Assembly: GCF_011947365.2 (NCBI RefSeq)
Contig: NZ_JAAVSH020000001.1
Span: 596,907 to 660,906 of the forward strand
Direction: 5' to 3'
Length of the DNA: 64,000 nt
Source of the DNA: an endosymbiont of Lamellibrachia barhami
GTDB taxonomy: Bacteria > Pseudomonadota > Gammaproteobacteria > Chromatiales > Chromatiaceae
Shown: positions 27,526 to 36,328 of the stretch, in pieces
Layout: the number at the start of each line of letters is the position of its first letter
How positions within the stretch are numbered: position 1 is the first letter of the stretch
The notes under the pieces: generated by a model
Database searches by the model: none
Told to the model about the DNA's origin: nothing
Seen by the model: the letters and a program-made list of their open reading frames with translations, nothing else
Translations under genes and position numbers: made by a program

Positions 27526-30308
27526 TCCTGAATCAATTTAAAACCTTCAGAGCACAAGCATTAATTGCAGGATTACTGCCCGCAATCGCCTTGGCAGTGC
27601 CATTGATCACCTATCTGATCAATACGCAATTGGATAATCTGTTCGACGCATTCAATGAACGTGGACAGGCCATTGCCAATGAAGCCGCCGCATTAAGCAC
27701 TACCGGATTGTTTACCCGTAACTCGACAACCCTGAAAACCAATCTAAAATCGATCTTTCGTCATAGTGACGTCAGTGAAATCCGGGTACTCGATGAATCA
27801 AACAACACACTTATCAATATAAATAGTCATCCCAATAATCCAGTGACAGGGAATAACAACGCCACCGACAACCACATTATTTTTCGTGCGCATGTCGGTC
27901 AGGAAATCATGGCGATTGATGTCTCCGACTATCCTGAACAAAACGAGGAACCTGAAATAACCACTTTGTCAGGTTCCGCACCACTAGGTAGTGTTGCCAT
28001 CACTATCAGTACGAAAAAACTGCTGACCAACAAAAGCCGAATTATGCGCAACAGTCTTCTTATATTGTGGTTCGGGTTGATTGGAACCATTCTCTTCTCA
28101 CTTGCACTCAGCAGGCGGGTTACGAGGCCAATTTCGCGCCTGACAAAGGCAGTGGTGCAAATGCAAGCCGGTGATTTCTCCACCTTGATTCCAGAAAAAT
28201 CTTACCGGGAAATCGTCAGTCTTGAAGAGAGTTTCAACTCAATGGCCAGAGAGTTGAAACTGTCCCGGGAAAACATGCAACAGCAGATTGATCAGGCAAC
28301 TTCAGACCTGATTCAAACAATGGAAGCACTGGAAATACAGAATATCGAACTCGACTTGGCAAGAAAACGTGCAGTCATGGCAAGCCATGTGAAATCAGAA
28401 TTTCTTGCCAACATGAGCCATGAGATCAGAACACCCATGAATGGCGTTCTGGGTTTTGCGAACTTACTCAAAAATATGGACCTTGATAAAAAGCAGAAAG
28501 ACATCGTCAACACAATCACCAAATCTGCTACCAACTTACTGGAGATCATCAACCATATCCTTGATTATTCAAAGCTTGAGTACGGCAGACTGGAACCAGA
28601 CAGCTCAAGTTTCTCTGTAACCGAGTGTTTTGAAGATCCTGTTGTACTGCTGGCTCCATCGGCCCAGGACAAAAACCTGGAACTTGTACTGATGGTCTAC
28701 TCGGACATTCCTGACAGACTGATCGGCGATATAACCAGAATCAGACAAATTCTTGTCAATCTGTTGAGCAATGCGATCAAATTCACTCACACGGGTGAAG
28801 TCATTGTTCGTGTCATGCTTGAGCGTGAAACAGATAGCGAGTGTACACTGAGCTTCACGGTAACCGACACAGGCATTGGTATCGACCGTGATGCACAAGA
28901 GTATCTTTTTCATGCATTTCAACAAGCTGATACATCTACCAGCAGAATGTATGGCGGCACCGGCCTTGGACTGAGCATTTCCAGGAAGTTGGTTCAATCG
29001 ATGGGCGGCAGCATCGAGGTGGACAGTGCACGTGGGCAGGGCTCCTGTTTCCGGGTCACGCTGACTCTGAAAAAAGATGACTCTGAAAGCAACAAACCGC
29101 AATCAGCACAATTTTATAACAAAAGTTGCCTGATCATCGATCAGCACAAACTATCTCGCCTATCCATCAAACATCAATTTCTTAAACGAGGATTTTTGAC
29201 CAAGGATTTGGAGACTGTTGACACAGAGGAGCCGATCATCTCTCTTGCAGATTTGATCGTATGCGGCTTTACAAAAGACGAAATCACCTCAGGTAACGCA
29301 GATATAACAGCAAAAGGTTTTCTGACTTCTTTCAATCTTCCTGTCCTGGTACTTCTCAGCACATCAGACCGAAACACCATAGAAAATTTCCACATCGACA
29401 ATACTACCTGGTCTCTTTCCAAACCCTTGGACAGCGAAACTCTCGACAACGTCCTTAAGGAGATTTTTTCCGCCGGTGAAGCTCACGACCACTCAACAAT
29501 TGCCTCAAACATTGATCGCGACACCTCATTAAGGGGGAAAAGGATCCTTGTCGTAGATGACAATCACATTAACCTGGAACTGGTGAACATCCTCCTTTCT
29601 GAAAAGGGCGCTGTTGTTTCAGAGGCGAATACCGGCATCGAAGCCATTGATCTGGCTACAAAGAAGCAGTTTGACCTGATACTAATGGATGTCCACATGC
29701 CGAAACTAAAAGGTACGGACGCTGCAATAAGAATTCGTGAGAACTGTGCGAATCGTTCCAACTCACCGCCGATCGTCGCACTCACTGCTGACGTGGTACC
29801 CGAGACACGAAATGAGGTAATAGCTGCGGGCATGGATGGTTATCTGCTAAAACCACATACGGAATCTCAACTTCTGAACGTAATACTTCCACTGTTAAGG
29901 GGGGAAAAACCTCAACTGGCTCAGGTGATGGCAACCGCAAATGAGTCAGTTGACTCAGACACTGACCTCCCAATCAGGGACAAAGAAAAAGCGTTAAATA
30001 TTGCTGGCGGCAATACAAAACTTGTTGATGAAATGTTCAACCAGTTTTGCAACGAACTGCCGGAACAGGCCGGGGTAATCCGTGGGAATCATGCTGCCCG
30101 GCAGTGGGACGATCTCAGAGAGAATGTTCACCGCCTGCATGGAGCCACTTCGATCTGTGGGGTTCCTGCATTGAATCTTGCTGTTACACACTTGGAAGCG
30201 GCCTGCAAATCAAGAGACGAAGCAAAAACTCTGGAAAAACTGCAGCGATTCAATCACGAAGTCGAACGTCTCCTTGATTTCAGTAGCCAGGAGCTGCACA
30301 ACGATTAA
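27522..30308 (+). CDS. BarA-like hybrid histidine kinase (HAMP-HisKA-HATPase-psREC-REC-Hpt)
   Basis: 928 aa. TM1 about 8-30, periplasmic domain about 31-170, TM2 about 177-197, HAMP ('RRVTRPISRLTKAVVQMQAG'), coiled coil, HisKA '[19 protein letters not shown]', HATPase boxes ('LLSNAIKFTHTG', 'DTGIGI', 'GGTGLGLSIS'). A degenerate receiver follows (DLIVCGFT in place of D-x-x-x-x-D), then a true receiver ('LVVDDNHINLELV', 'LILMDVHMPKLKG', 'LLKP') and an Hpt with 'HRLHGAT'. A complete phosphorelay in one chain; it needs an external response regulator. Coupled to the binding protein upstream. Confidence 0.93.
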   Translation: MILNQFKTFRAQALIAGLLPAIALAVPLITYLINTQLDNLFDAFNERGQAIANEAAALSTTGLFTRNSTTLKTNLKSIFRHSDVSEIRVLDESNNTLININSHPNNPVTGNNNATDNHIIFRAHVGQEIMAIDVSDYPEQNEEPEITTLSGSAPLGSVAITISTKKLLTNKSRIMRNSLLILWFGLIGTILFSLALSRRVTRPISRLTKAVVQMQAGDFSTLIPEKSYREIVSLEESFNSMARELKLSRENMQQQIDQATSDLIQTMEALEIQNIELDLARKRAVMASHVKSEFLANMSHEIRTPMNGVLGFANLLKNMDLDKKQKDIVNTITKSATNLLEIINHILDYSKLEYGRLEPDSSSFSVTECFEDPVVLLAPSAQDKNLELVLMVYSDIPDRLIGDITRIRQILVNLLSNAIKFTHTGEVIVRVMLERETDSECTLSFTVTDTGIGIDRDAQEYLFHAFQQADTSTSRMYGGTGLGLSISRKLVQSMGGSIEVDSARGQGSCFRVTLTLKKDDSESNKPQSAQFYNKSCLIIDQHKLSRLSIKHQFLKRGFLTKDLETVDTEEPIISLADLIVCGFTKDEITSGNADITAKGFLTSFNLPVLVLLSTSDRNTIENFHIDNTTWSLSKPLDSETLDNVLKEIFSAGEAHDHSTIASNIDRDTSLRGKRILVVDDNHINLELVNILLSEKGAVVSEANTGIEAIDLATKKQFDLILMDVHMPKLKGTDAAIRIRENCANRSNSPPIVALTADVVPETRNEVIAAGMDGYLLKPHTESQLLNVILPLLRGEKPQLAQVMATANESVDSDTDLPIRDKEKALNIAGGNTKLVDEMFNQFCNELPEQAGVIRGNHAARQWDDLRENVHRLHGATSICGVPALNLAVTHLEAACKSRDEAKTLEKLQRFNHEVERLLDFSSQELHND

Positions 30309-30311
30309 CAG

Positions 30312-30400
30312 GACGTAGGATGCTGGTGAGCTTGCGAACCGCATCAGTCGAGTCGGGAAATCACGCGAGCGATGCGGTTCGCAAGCTCACCACATCCTAC
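30312..30400. repeat. Palindromic intergenic repeat, family A copy 1
   Basis: Left arm GTAGGATGCTGGTGAGCTTG... (30315-30345) and right arm 30371-30400 form a long near-perfect stem around GAACCGCATC/GATGCGGTTC. Core shared with 34387-34456 and 44933-45003. It follows the kinase stop by 4 nt. Confidence 0.85.
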
Positions 30401-30424
30401 ATACTTGTTTCAGACAGATAATGT

Positions 30425-30922
30425 CTATTGAGCCTTACTGATCACCGCCGTGCAGTTTGTTCCACCAAAACCAAACGCATTCACTATGGCAGTACGATTT
30501 CTGGACAAAGGCTGGGCCTTGTTCGCCACATAGTTCAAGTCACACTTGGGATCAGGGTCATCCAGGTTGATGGTGGGGATGGCGATACCCTTGTTGAGGC
30601 TCAACAGTGCCGAGATCAGCCCAAAGACACCCGAAGCACCCAAAGTATGCCCCACTTGCCTGAAGTCATCGGAACATCGGCGGCACGCTCACCAAACACC
30701 GCTTTTATGGCGTCGGTTTCTATCACATCGTTAGCCTCGGTCCCGGTGCCATGGGCATGGATATAGTCAACATCATCGGGCGTCATACCCGCGCTCTTCA
30801 GCGCATCCCCCATCACATCGATCTCATGCTCCATACTCGGACGAGTGAGATGGCCGTGACAGGTATTGGAGGCGTATCCATCCACAAAACCAAGAATTTC
30901 GGCACCGCGGCTACGAGCACGC
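30425..30922 (-). pseudogene. Beta-ketoacyl synthase 3' half, frameshifted
   Basis: C-terminal part of a KAS I/II-type ketosynthase: 'DVDYIHAHGTGTEANDVIETD' with the first catalytic His, and after a frameshift at about 30645 'VGHTLGASGVFGLISALLSL' with the second His, then 'IVNAFGFGGTNCTAVI'. The N-terminal half with the active-site Cys is absent. In frame, its 5' end is fused to PrlC sequence at about 30922. As it stands it cannot be an active condensing enzyme. Original length would be about 400 aa. Confidence 0.8.
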
Positions 30923-31434
30923 ACGTCGAGCAGGTTCTCCTCGAATTTGGTGGTGAGCGTCGACAGCGACTGGCTGATCTCCTTGAAACGGGTCTTTTTG
31001 TCGGCAGAGAGGTCGACACCGGAGAGGTGGAAATCGAGCAGGGCGTCATCCAGTACCTTATGTTGAACGGGGTTCAGGTCTTTCTGCTGCTCGGCGACAG
31101 CCTTAAAGGCGGCGAAGAGCTCGGCATTCTGCCCCATCTCGGTGCCGTATTCACTCAGCTTGGGCAGGCAGGTGTTGTAGGCGCTTCGCAGCGCTTCGTT
31201 GTTGACCACCGAATTCATGTGGCTGACGGGAGACCAGGCGCGGCTGAGCCGGTCGTCGAGTCGCTCCATCGGTTCCACCAGATTGTTCCATGTGAACCGC
31301 TGCGCTCCCTTGAGCAGTGCCTCGATCTGTTCCCGGTTGTGGGACAACAGATGGTCCAGGGCGGGTTCCACATGATCGGGCTTGATCCGGGAAAAGGCTG
31401 GTAGGCCGTCCATCTCCAACAGGGGGTTGTTCAT
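30923..31434 (-). pseudogene. prlC: PrlC (oligopeptidase A) N-terminal fragment
   Basis: ATG 31434 starts 'NNPLLEMDGLPAFSRIKPDH', the typical N-terminus of oligopeptidase A (M3 family), continuing to 'LSTLTTKFEENLLD' at about residue 170, where it joins the ketosynthase fragment in frame. The zinc-binding HExxH half (about 500 further residues) is missing, so no peptidase can be made. Confidence 0.85.
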
Positions 31435-31530
31435 CTGTGATAACTCCGGAATTGAGAAAACGAATGATAGCGGGGAGATGGGGGGTGACTCAGTGAAAAC
31501 CAACCCCGGATAAATCGGGGGGGTTGCAGG

Positions 31531-31560
31531 CATGATCAAACGCAGTGGATCAGGCAAAAG
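31531..31560. repeat. REP-like palindrome, family B
   Basis: Contains ATGATCAAACGCAGTGGATC followed by AGGC. The same GATCAa-GCG-AGCGGATC core occurs at 38660-38752 and 48353-48385, always at gene ends. Stop-adjacent position suggests REP/terminator-like hairpins. Confidence 0.6.
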
Positions 31561-31563
31561 CGT

Positions 31564-32118
31564 CTAGTCGTTGAAAAAAGGTGTCTGTTCCGCCTGTGTG
31601 GGTTGTTTCATATAGTGGATGATATTGTTTGGCTCAAAGGGAACGCCCTTGTACAGATCGCAGAGATAACGGCTGTAGAGCGTATGCCGGTAGTTATCCG
31701 ATCCGCTGAGGATAATCTTTTTCCAGAGCGGTTTTTTCAGGGCCTTCAGGCCCTTGTTGCTGCCGTATGCGTAGACCTTGTATTGGCGGTTGCCACAATG
31801 AAATCCCTCGTAAGAGGTGTTGAGAGCGCCACGGTTCGAGCGGATGGCGAGCAGCACCCGGATGGCATTGTCCTCCCCAGGTTGCAGCGTGCTGCGATCG
31901 ATAAAAAAACGGAAGCGTCCGCTGCTGTCAGTGACCTGGAATTCGGTCAGTTGATCCTCGTTCAGATCTTTCGGCAGGGTGACCTTTCCCTCCTCCCAGA
32001 CATACTCTTCAACCTTCAGGTTGGGTCTGTCGGTGGGTTGATCGATAAATGGACGATCCTTCGCGTTCAACAACAGGGGAAGTGAGAGCAGCAGTAGTGG
32101 GAGGTATCGGTAGTGCAT
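31564..32118 (-). CDS. CNP1-like family exported protein
   Basis: About 184 aa from ATG 32118, which has AGGA 6 nt upstream (an in-frame ATG at 32142 is weaker). Signal peptide 'YRYLPLLLLSLPLLLNA', mature part with 'WEEGKVTLPKDLNEDQL', 'FRFFIDRSTLQPGEDNAIR' and 'VLLAIRSNRGALNTSYEGF', typical of the CNP1-like (pfam08750) family. Two conserved Cys. Periplasmic; biochemical role unknown for the family. Confidence 0.82.
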   Translation of the reverse strand: MHYRYLPLLLLSLPLLLNAKDRPFIDQPTDRPNLKVEEYVWEEGKVTLPKDLNEDQLTEFQVTDSSGRFRFFIDRSTLQPGEDNAIRVLLAIRSNRGALNTSYEGFHCGNRQYKVYAYGSNKGLKALKKPLWKKIILSGSDNYRHTLYSRYLCDLYKGVPFEPNNIIHYMKQPTQAEQTPFFND

Positions 32119-32194
32119 GGTTTTCCTGGAGTTCATTGTCACGGATTTGACCGCAGGTCTGGCGCTTGGTTCGGATCCGTAGATCCAGTAATGA

Positions 32195-32226
32195 AGGGGT
32201 CGGAGTCAAATTTGACTCCGACCCCT
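32195..32226. repeat. Perfect 32-bp palindrome
   Basis: AGGGGTCGGAGTCAAA followed directly by its exact reverse complement (16 + 16, no spacer). Between the CNP1-like start and the GIDE stop. No T-run on either side, so not a classical terminator. Confidence 0.9.
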
Positions 32227-32263
32227 GTGAACTTGGATGGGGATATTACCATGCCAGGGTCGA

Positions 32264-33214
32264 TCATGCGGCAAACCGCGTGGCCAGCATCCAGGTGCTG
32301 ACACCGCCAAGGAGGAAAAACCCCGCGATGAAACCGAAGGCAAAACGGCGGTAGCGTTTGACGAGGGCGAATTCTGCGTTGGAGGAGATAATAAAAGGGC
32401 GGTTGGAGTCGGGCTGGCTCAGGGTGTGCAGCGACGGATGATCCTCTATCAACTGTTCACTGGCGACCTCGCGTTCAGCCTTGCGCCGGGCCGATTCCCA
32501 CTCACCCATGTCGATGGCGCCATTGCCGTCCCGGTCGAAACGCGCGAGCAGTCCGGCGCGGTCCTGTTTCCACTGGCGCAGGCGTTCCCGCACCATATCC
32601 TGCCGCATGGCGAGCCGGTCCGCCTCGCCAAAGGATTTAAACAGGCCGATGGCGTAGAGTGGATCGCCGGGGTAGATGGTCTCCTCGGTATAGCGGTAGT
32701 GGCCACCCGAGCGGTAGCTGCGGATGTTGAGGTTAAGTCCAAAGAGGGTGGTTGAGCTGTTGAAATCAAGCCCTCCCGTTGCCGGCCCGGTTTGAGGCAG
32801 GCTGTTGCTGCCGTACCAGACACTCTTTTCGCTGGGGGTGACTGCGGCGCCATCGGGGTCGACGATACACTCGCCGCTCTCATCCTTGAGCAGAAACAGT
32901 CCCTCACTGCCACCCTGGCGAACGGTGCGCCACCCCTTCTCTCCCCTGCGTTCGATCTTGAAGCGGAACCAGCAGCATGGGCTGTGGGTGAGCGGGGTGA
33001 TGATGGGCTCCCCTTTCATTGCCGCCGCTTCGCCGTTTAGCTCCACATAACCCTGATGGGCGGAACGGATGCGAGAGGTAGGGGTGTCCTCTATGGTCCG
33101 GGCGTGTGCCAGGTTACGAAACGAGAAGAAGAGTGCGGCGAGGCTCAACAGGGAGAGTGCGCCGGCCCAGACCCAGAACTCCAGGGTCGGCAGGGCAAGC
33201 AGATCGGCAGACAT
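32264..33214 (-). CDS. GIDE-domain membrane protein with EF-hand
   Basis: 316 aa. TM1 about 12-30; a GIDE domain (residues about 50-200: 'GYVELNGEAAAMKGEPIITP', 'CCWFRFKIERR', 'GEADRLAMRQDM'-type region). This is the non-RING part of GIDE/MUL1-type E3 ligases, known in bacteria without the RING. Residues about 225-236 'DRDGNGAIDMGE' are a canonical 12-residue EF-hand calcium loop. TM near 290-310. Its start overlaps the lemA stop by one base; GIDE and LemA proteins are frequent neighbours. Confidence 0.85.
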   Translation of the reverse strand: MSADLLALPTLEFWVWAGALSLLSLAALFFSFRNLAHARTIEDTPTSRIRSAHQGYVELNGEAAAMKGEPIITPLTHSPCCWFRFKIERRGEKGWRTVRQGGSEGLFLLKDESGECIVDPDGAAVTPSEKSVWYGSNSLPQTGPATGGLDFNSSTTLFGLNLNIRSYRSGGHYRYTEETIYPGDPLYAIGLFKSFGEADRLAMRQDMVRERLRQWKQDRAGLLARFDRDGNGAIDMGEWESARRKAEREVASEQLIEDHPSLHTLSQPDSNRPFIISSNAEFALVKRYRRFAFGFIAGFFLLGGVSTWMLATRFAA

Positions 33215-33786
33215 CAGCCGAACAGGGTGCCGACATTCACGTCTCTGATCTCTTCCTCGTCAAACTCAAGCAGTTCAGCCCCCTTGAAATTAAAACGACT
33301 GGCCAGCAGGATATCGGGAAACTGCTCGATGCGCACATTGTTGTTGTTGGCGCTCTCATTGTAAAACTCCCGCCGGTCGGCGATGCTGTTCTCCAGGCCG
33401 GTGATGCGGGCCTGGAGATGCTGAAAGCCGTCGTTGGCCTTCAGATCGGGGTAGTTCTCCGCCACGGCGAAGAGATTGCCGAGACCGAGGCGCAACGCGC
33501 TCTCAGCGCTGCCGACGGCCCCAACGTCCCCCTGCTGGCGGGCGCTGGCAACGGCGGAGCGGGCCAGCATCACCCGCTCCAGGGTCTCCTGTTCAAACTT
33601 CATGTACTGCTTGCAGGTCTCCACCAGTTTGGGCAGTTCGTCGTGACGCTGCTTCAACAGCACATCGATATTCGACCAGGCCTGGGTTACGCTATGCTTG
33701 AGCCGCACCAGATTGTTGTAGATCATTATTCCGTAGATGAGCGTGGCGATGGCCATGCCGGCAATCACAAACAGTACAATTTCCAT
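33214..33786 (-). CDS. lemA: LemA family protein
   Basis: 190 aa. N-terminal membrane helix (about 3-22) then the all-helical LemA body: 'YNNLVRLKHSVTQAWSNIDVLLKQRHDELPKLVE', 'NLFAVAENYPDLKANDGFQHLQ', 'IADRREFYNESANNNNVRIEQFPDILLA'. Full length. Start 33786 (ATG). Forms a two-gene unit with the GIDE gene; divergent from the carbonic-anhydrase gene with only 15 bp between starts. Confidence 0.95.
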   Translation of the reverse strand: MEIVLFVIAGMAIATLIYGIMIYNNLVRLKHSVTQAWSNIDVLLKQRHDELPKLVETCKQYMKFEQETLERVMLARSAVASARQQGDVGAVGSAESALRLGLGNLFAVAENYPDLKANDGFQHLQARITGLENSIADRREFYNESANNNNVRIEQFPDILLASRFNFKGAELLEFDEEEIRDVNVGTLFG

Positions 33787-33801
33787 TATTCAACTCCGCT
33801 T

Positions 33802-34335
33802 ATGTCCAATATCCGACCCTTTGAATCTAGCATGCCACAGGTTGCCAACGATGCCTGGATCGATGAAACCGCCGTCGTGATCGGCAATGTGAGCATCGGT
33901 TCTCACTCTTCTGTCTGGCCCATGACCGTCATTCGCGGCGATGTGCACGCGATTCGTATCGGCAGTGAGAGCAATCTGCAGGACGGTTGCGTGCTGCATG
34001 TCTCTCACGACAGCAAATACCGGCCGGGTGGCTCCCCATTGACCCTGGGTGACCGGGTCACGGTGGGGCACAAGGCGGTGCTGCACGGCTGTAATATTGC
34101 CGACAGTTGTTTTATCGGCATGGGGTGCACAATTCTTGATGGCGCCGTGTTGGAATCGCGCACCATGTTGGGGGCCGGCTCACTGGTACCCTCTGGAAAA
34201 CACCTTGAGGGGGGCTATCTCTGGGTGGGAACACCGGCTCGGCGGGTGCGCCCCCTCAGCGATCAGGAGTTGGAATATCTCGATTACTCTGCGGCACACT
34301 ATGTGCGGTTGATGAAAAAACACGCGGGAAAGTAG
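33802..34335 (+). CDS. yrdA: Gamma carbonic anhydrase family protein (YrdA-like)
   Basis: 177 aa left-handed beta-helix protein. Hexapeptide repeats ('VVIGNVSIGSHSSVWPMTVIRGDVH', 'IRIGSESNLQDGCVLHVSHD', 'VGHKAVLHGCNIADSCFIGMGC'). Zinc-ligand histidines in 'HVSHD', 'VGHKAVLHG'. The ATG at 33802 is the only sensible start; the same frame is open far upstream but that reads through lemA antisense. CO2 hydration or acyltransferase-like roles are debated for YrdA. Near aroE and hemB, as in many gammaproteobacteria. Confidence 0.9.
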   Translation: MSNIRPFESSMPQVANDAWIDETAVVIGNVSIGSHSSVWPMTVIRGDVHAIRIGSESNLQDGCVLHVSHDSKYRPGGSPLTLGDRVTVGHKAVLHGCNIADSCFIGMGCTILDGAVLESRTMLGAGSLVPSGKHLEGGYLWVGTPARRVRPLSDQELEYLDYSAAHYVRLMKKHAGK

Positions 34336-34456
34336 CTATTCAGCTCACTGTTTGATTGGCCCCATAACAGCGCAAAAATGCAGGACGTAGGATGCTGGTG
34401 AGCTTGCGAACCGCATCATTCGCGATCGATGCCGTTCGTTTCTCACCACATCCTAC
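34333..34456. repeat. MITE-like element, family A copy 2 (one end)
   Basis: Begins with TAGCTATTCAGCTCA overlapping the yrdA stop codon, continues through TTGATTGGCCCCATAAC and into the palindromic core 34387-34456. The right arm is decayed (CCGTTCGTTTCTCACC) and the right terminal repeat is missing. The left part matches, inverted, the right flank of copy 3 at 45003-45055. Confidence 0.75.
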
Positions 34457-34585
34457 ATGGGCAGCCAGCATGGGTGCTTTTTTGCCGTGATCTGAATCGT
34501 TCCCAGTGGTTATTCTTAAACTTGCATCTCTATGATATTGCTGTAATTATTAGTTTAATGCAGTCGATTGACCGGAGGATGGCAA

Positions 34586-34900
34586 ATGGACGTGTTTATC
34601 GGGAATCTGCCGGCAGAAGCCAGGTTGCTGGAGATACAGGATCTGCTGGGCGGCCTGTCAGTGCATACTCGCTTTGAGCGCCGCATGGGATGCGACTGCT
34701 TCGACAAGGATTATCACTTCTTCATCGTCTTCACCTCATCGGACAGTGAGGGTCGGGCGTTGATCAAGGCGCTGAACGGTAAAATCTTCGATGGCTGTCG
34801 TATTACCGCCCGCGAGTTTATCAAACGCGCCGATTGTAATGCCCCAGCTCGGGATTGGGATCGTCGGGAACGCCGCTTTAACCGCGCAACATCTGAATAA
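34586..34900 (+). CDS. RRM-like RNA-binding protein, copy 1
   Basis: 104 aa: 'MDVFIGNLPAEARLLEIQDLL' (RNP2-like V-F-I-G-N-L), 'KDYHFFIVFTSSDSEGRALIKALNG' (RNP1-like) and 'CRITAREFIKRADCNAPARD', an RNA-recognition-motif fold. GGAGG lies 7 nt before ATG 34586. Its 3' end overlaps the convergent aroE copy by 23 bp. Copy 2 at 36018 differs by some residues and lacks a start codon. Confidence 0.82.
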   Translation: MDVFIGNLPAEARLLEIQDLLGGLSVHTRFERRMGCDCFDKDYHFFIVFTSSDSEGRALIKALNGKIFDGCRITAREFIKRADCNAPARDWDRRERRFNRATSE

Positions 34901-35687
34901 CCGGAACGGTATCAGGCAGGATATCGCGCCACAGCCGGAAGGATTCGGCCGCCTGCTCCACCAGCATGCCCAGACCATCCAGCGCCCGGGCGGCATGACG
35001 CTCCCGCGCCCATTTTTGAAATGCTGTGGGTTCATCCCCGTACATCATGTCGTAACACCAGCTGCCTTTTGTCAGTACACCTTCGGGAATCTTCGGCACC
35101 TCTCCACCAAGACCTGCGGCAGTGCCGTTGATGATCAGATCGAACTGCATGCCCTCAAGTTCATCCAGACCACAGCCCGCCACCGGGCCGAAGCCGCTTA
35201 GGACGGTGGCCAGAGAATAGGCCTTGGCCGCAGTGCGATTGGCGATGATGAGCCGCTTCGGCTGTTCTTCGAGCAGGGGGTGCACCACGCCGCGGACCGC
35301 GCCACCGGCGCCGAGTATCAGGACCCGCTTTCCCTTGAAGCGAAAGCCGTGGTTGATGGTAAGGTCGCGCACCAGGCCGATGCCAATGGTATTGTCGCCC
35401 CCACTTGCTGCTTCGAGCCGATCAGGGTATTGACCGCCGGCGGTGTGGGCCCGCTTGCTGAGCTCATCCGCCAGACGCCAGGCCGCCCTTTGAAACGGCA
35501 CGGTAATGTTGAGCCCCTGGCCGCCATCCTGAGAAAAACGTGTTACGTCGCCCTCGAAGTCGTCGAGGCTACCAAGCAGGCGGGTGTATTCCGATGGACT
35601 CCCCGGTTTGTGCCGCAAAAGCGGCGTGGATCAGCGGGATTTGCTGTGTTCGATGGGGTTGCTGATGACGGCGTAGTTGTCGGTCAT
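34878..35687 (-). pseudogene. aroE: aroE copy 1, frameshifted
   Basis: Parallel to the intact aroE at 36306-37121 (offset about 1428 bp). The C-terminal two thirds (from 'LVRDLTINHGFRFKGKRVLILGAGGAVRG') are open and nearly identical, but the N-terminal third has several single-base changes and indels ('TAGGQYPDRLEAASGGDN' where the intact copy reads 'TAGAVNTLIRLENGKLRGDN'). The start region carries frame breaks. Not functional as read. Confidence 0.85.
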
Positions 35688-35692
35688 GGTGA

Positions 35693-36017
35693 TTACTCAT
35701 TCAACCACTGTGCCACCTCTTTGGCGAAGTAGGTCAGTATGCTGCGTCGGTGCCGGCGCGTTTGAAACAGAGCAGGGACTCCAGCACCACTGCCTGTTTG
35801 TCGAGCCAGCCGTTTGCGTGGCGGCCATGAGCATGGCGTGGTCTACCACTGACCTTGATAAGCGTAGGTGGTCGGGACCCTGAAGGTCTCTTTCTACCCG
35901 GCGCACCACGTCGAGGCAGGGTATGCCCGGTTTTAACATCACCATGTCGGCCCTCCTGCAGACGATCGAGGGCAACCGTGCAGCGCCTTCGTCGGTATTA
36001 CTGGCGGGATCTTTGCT
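35693..36017 (-). pseudogene. hemB: hemB 3' fragment, indel-rich
   Basis: Aligns base by base with 37128-37445 (C-terminal ~105 codons of hemB) but contains many one-base insertions and substitutions that destroy all frames. It is cut at 36017 by the start of repeat unit 2. Confidence 0.85.
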
Positions 36018-36328
36018 ACGTGTTTATCGGGAATCTGCCGGCAGAAGCCAGGTTGCTGGAGATACAGGATCTGCTGGGCGGCCTGTCAGTGCATACTCGC
36101 TTTGAGCGCCGCATGGGACGCGACTGCTTCGATAAGGATTATCACTACTTCATCGTCTTTACCGATTCAGACGATGAGGGCCTGGCGTTGATCGATTCTC
36201 TGAATGGCAGACTCTTCGATGGCTGTCGTATCACCGCCCGCGAGTTTATCAAACGCGCCGATTGCAATGCCCCGGCTCGGGATTGGGATCGTCGGGAACG
36301 CCGCTTCAGCCGCGCAACATCTGAATAA
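36018..36328 (+). pseudogene. RRM-like protein, copy 2, start codon lost
   Basis: Identical in layout to 34586-34900 but begins at the second codon (VFIGNLPAEARLLEIQDLL) directly after the junction; the ATG and ribosome-binding site are replaced by hemB-derived sequence. Internal differences: 'RDCFDKDYHYFIVFTDSDDEG', 'LALIDSLNGRLFDG'. No alternative start with a ribosome-binding site seen. Confidence 0.75.

Larger units (their letters stand above)
34590..36017. repeat. 1.43-kb direct repeat, unit 1
   Basis: RRM gene, aroE and the first third of hemB (3' part) occur here and again at 36018-37445. Similarity starts at ACGTGTTTATCGGG in both. Unit 1 is good near its left end and accumulates single-base insertions toward 36017, where it ends inside hemB and unit 2 begins. 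Confidence 0.85.

Noticed and set aside
30425..30922. Polyketide or polyunsaturated-fatty-acid biosynthetic cluster from the KAS fragment
   Set aside because: Only the C-terminal half of one ketosynthase is present, frameshifted, with no acyltransferase, ACP or reductase nearby.
33106..33801. Upstream extension of the carbonic-anhydrase frame
   Set aside because: It is antisense to lemA and GIDE; the beta-helix protein begins at 33802.
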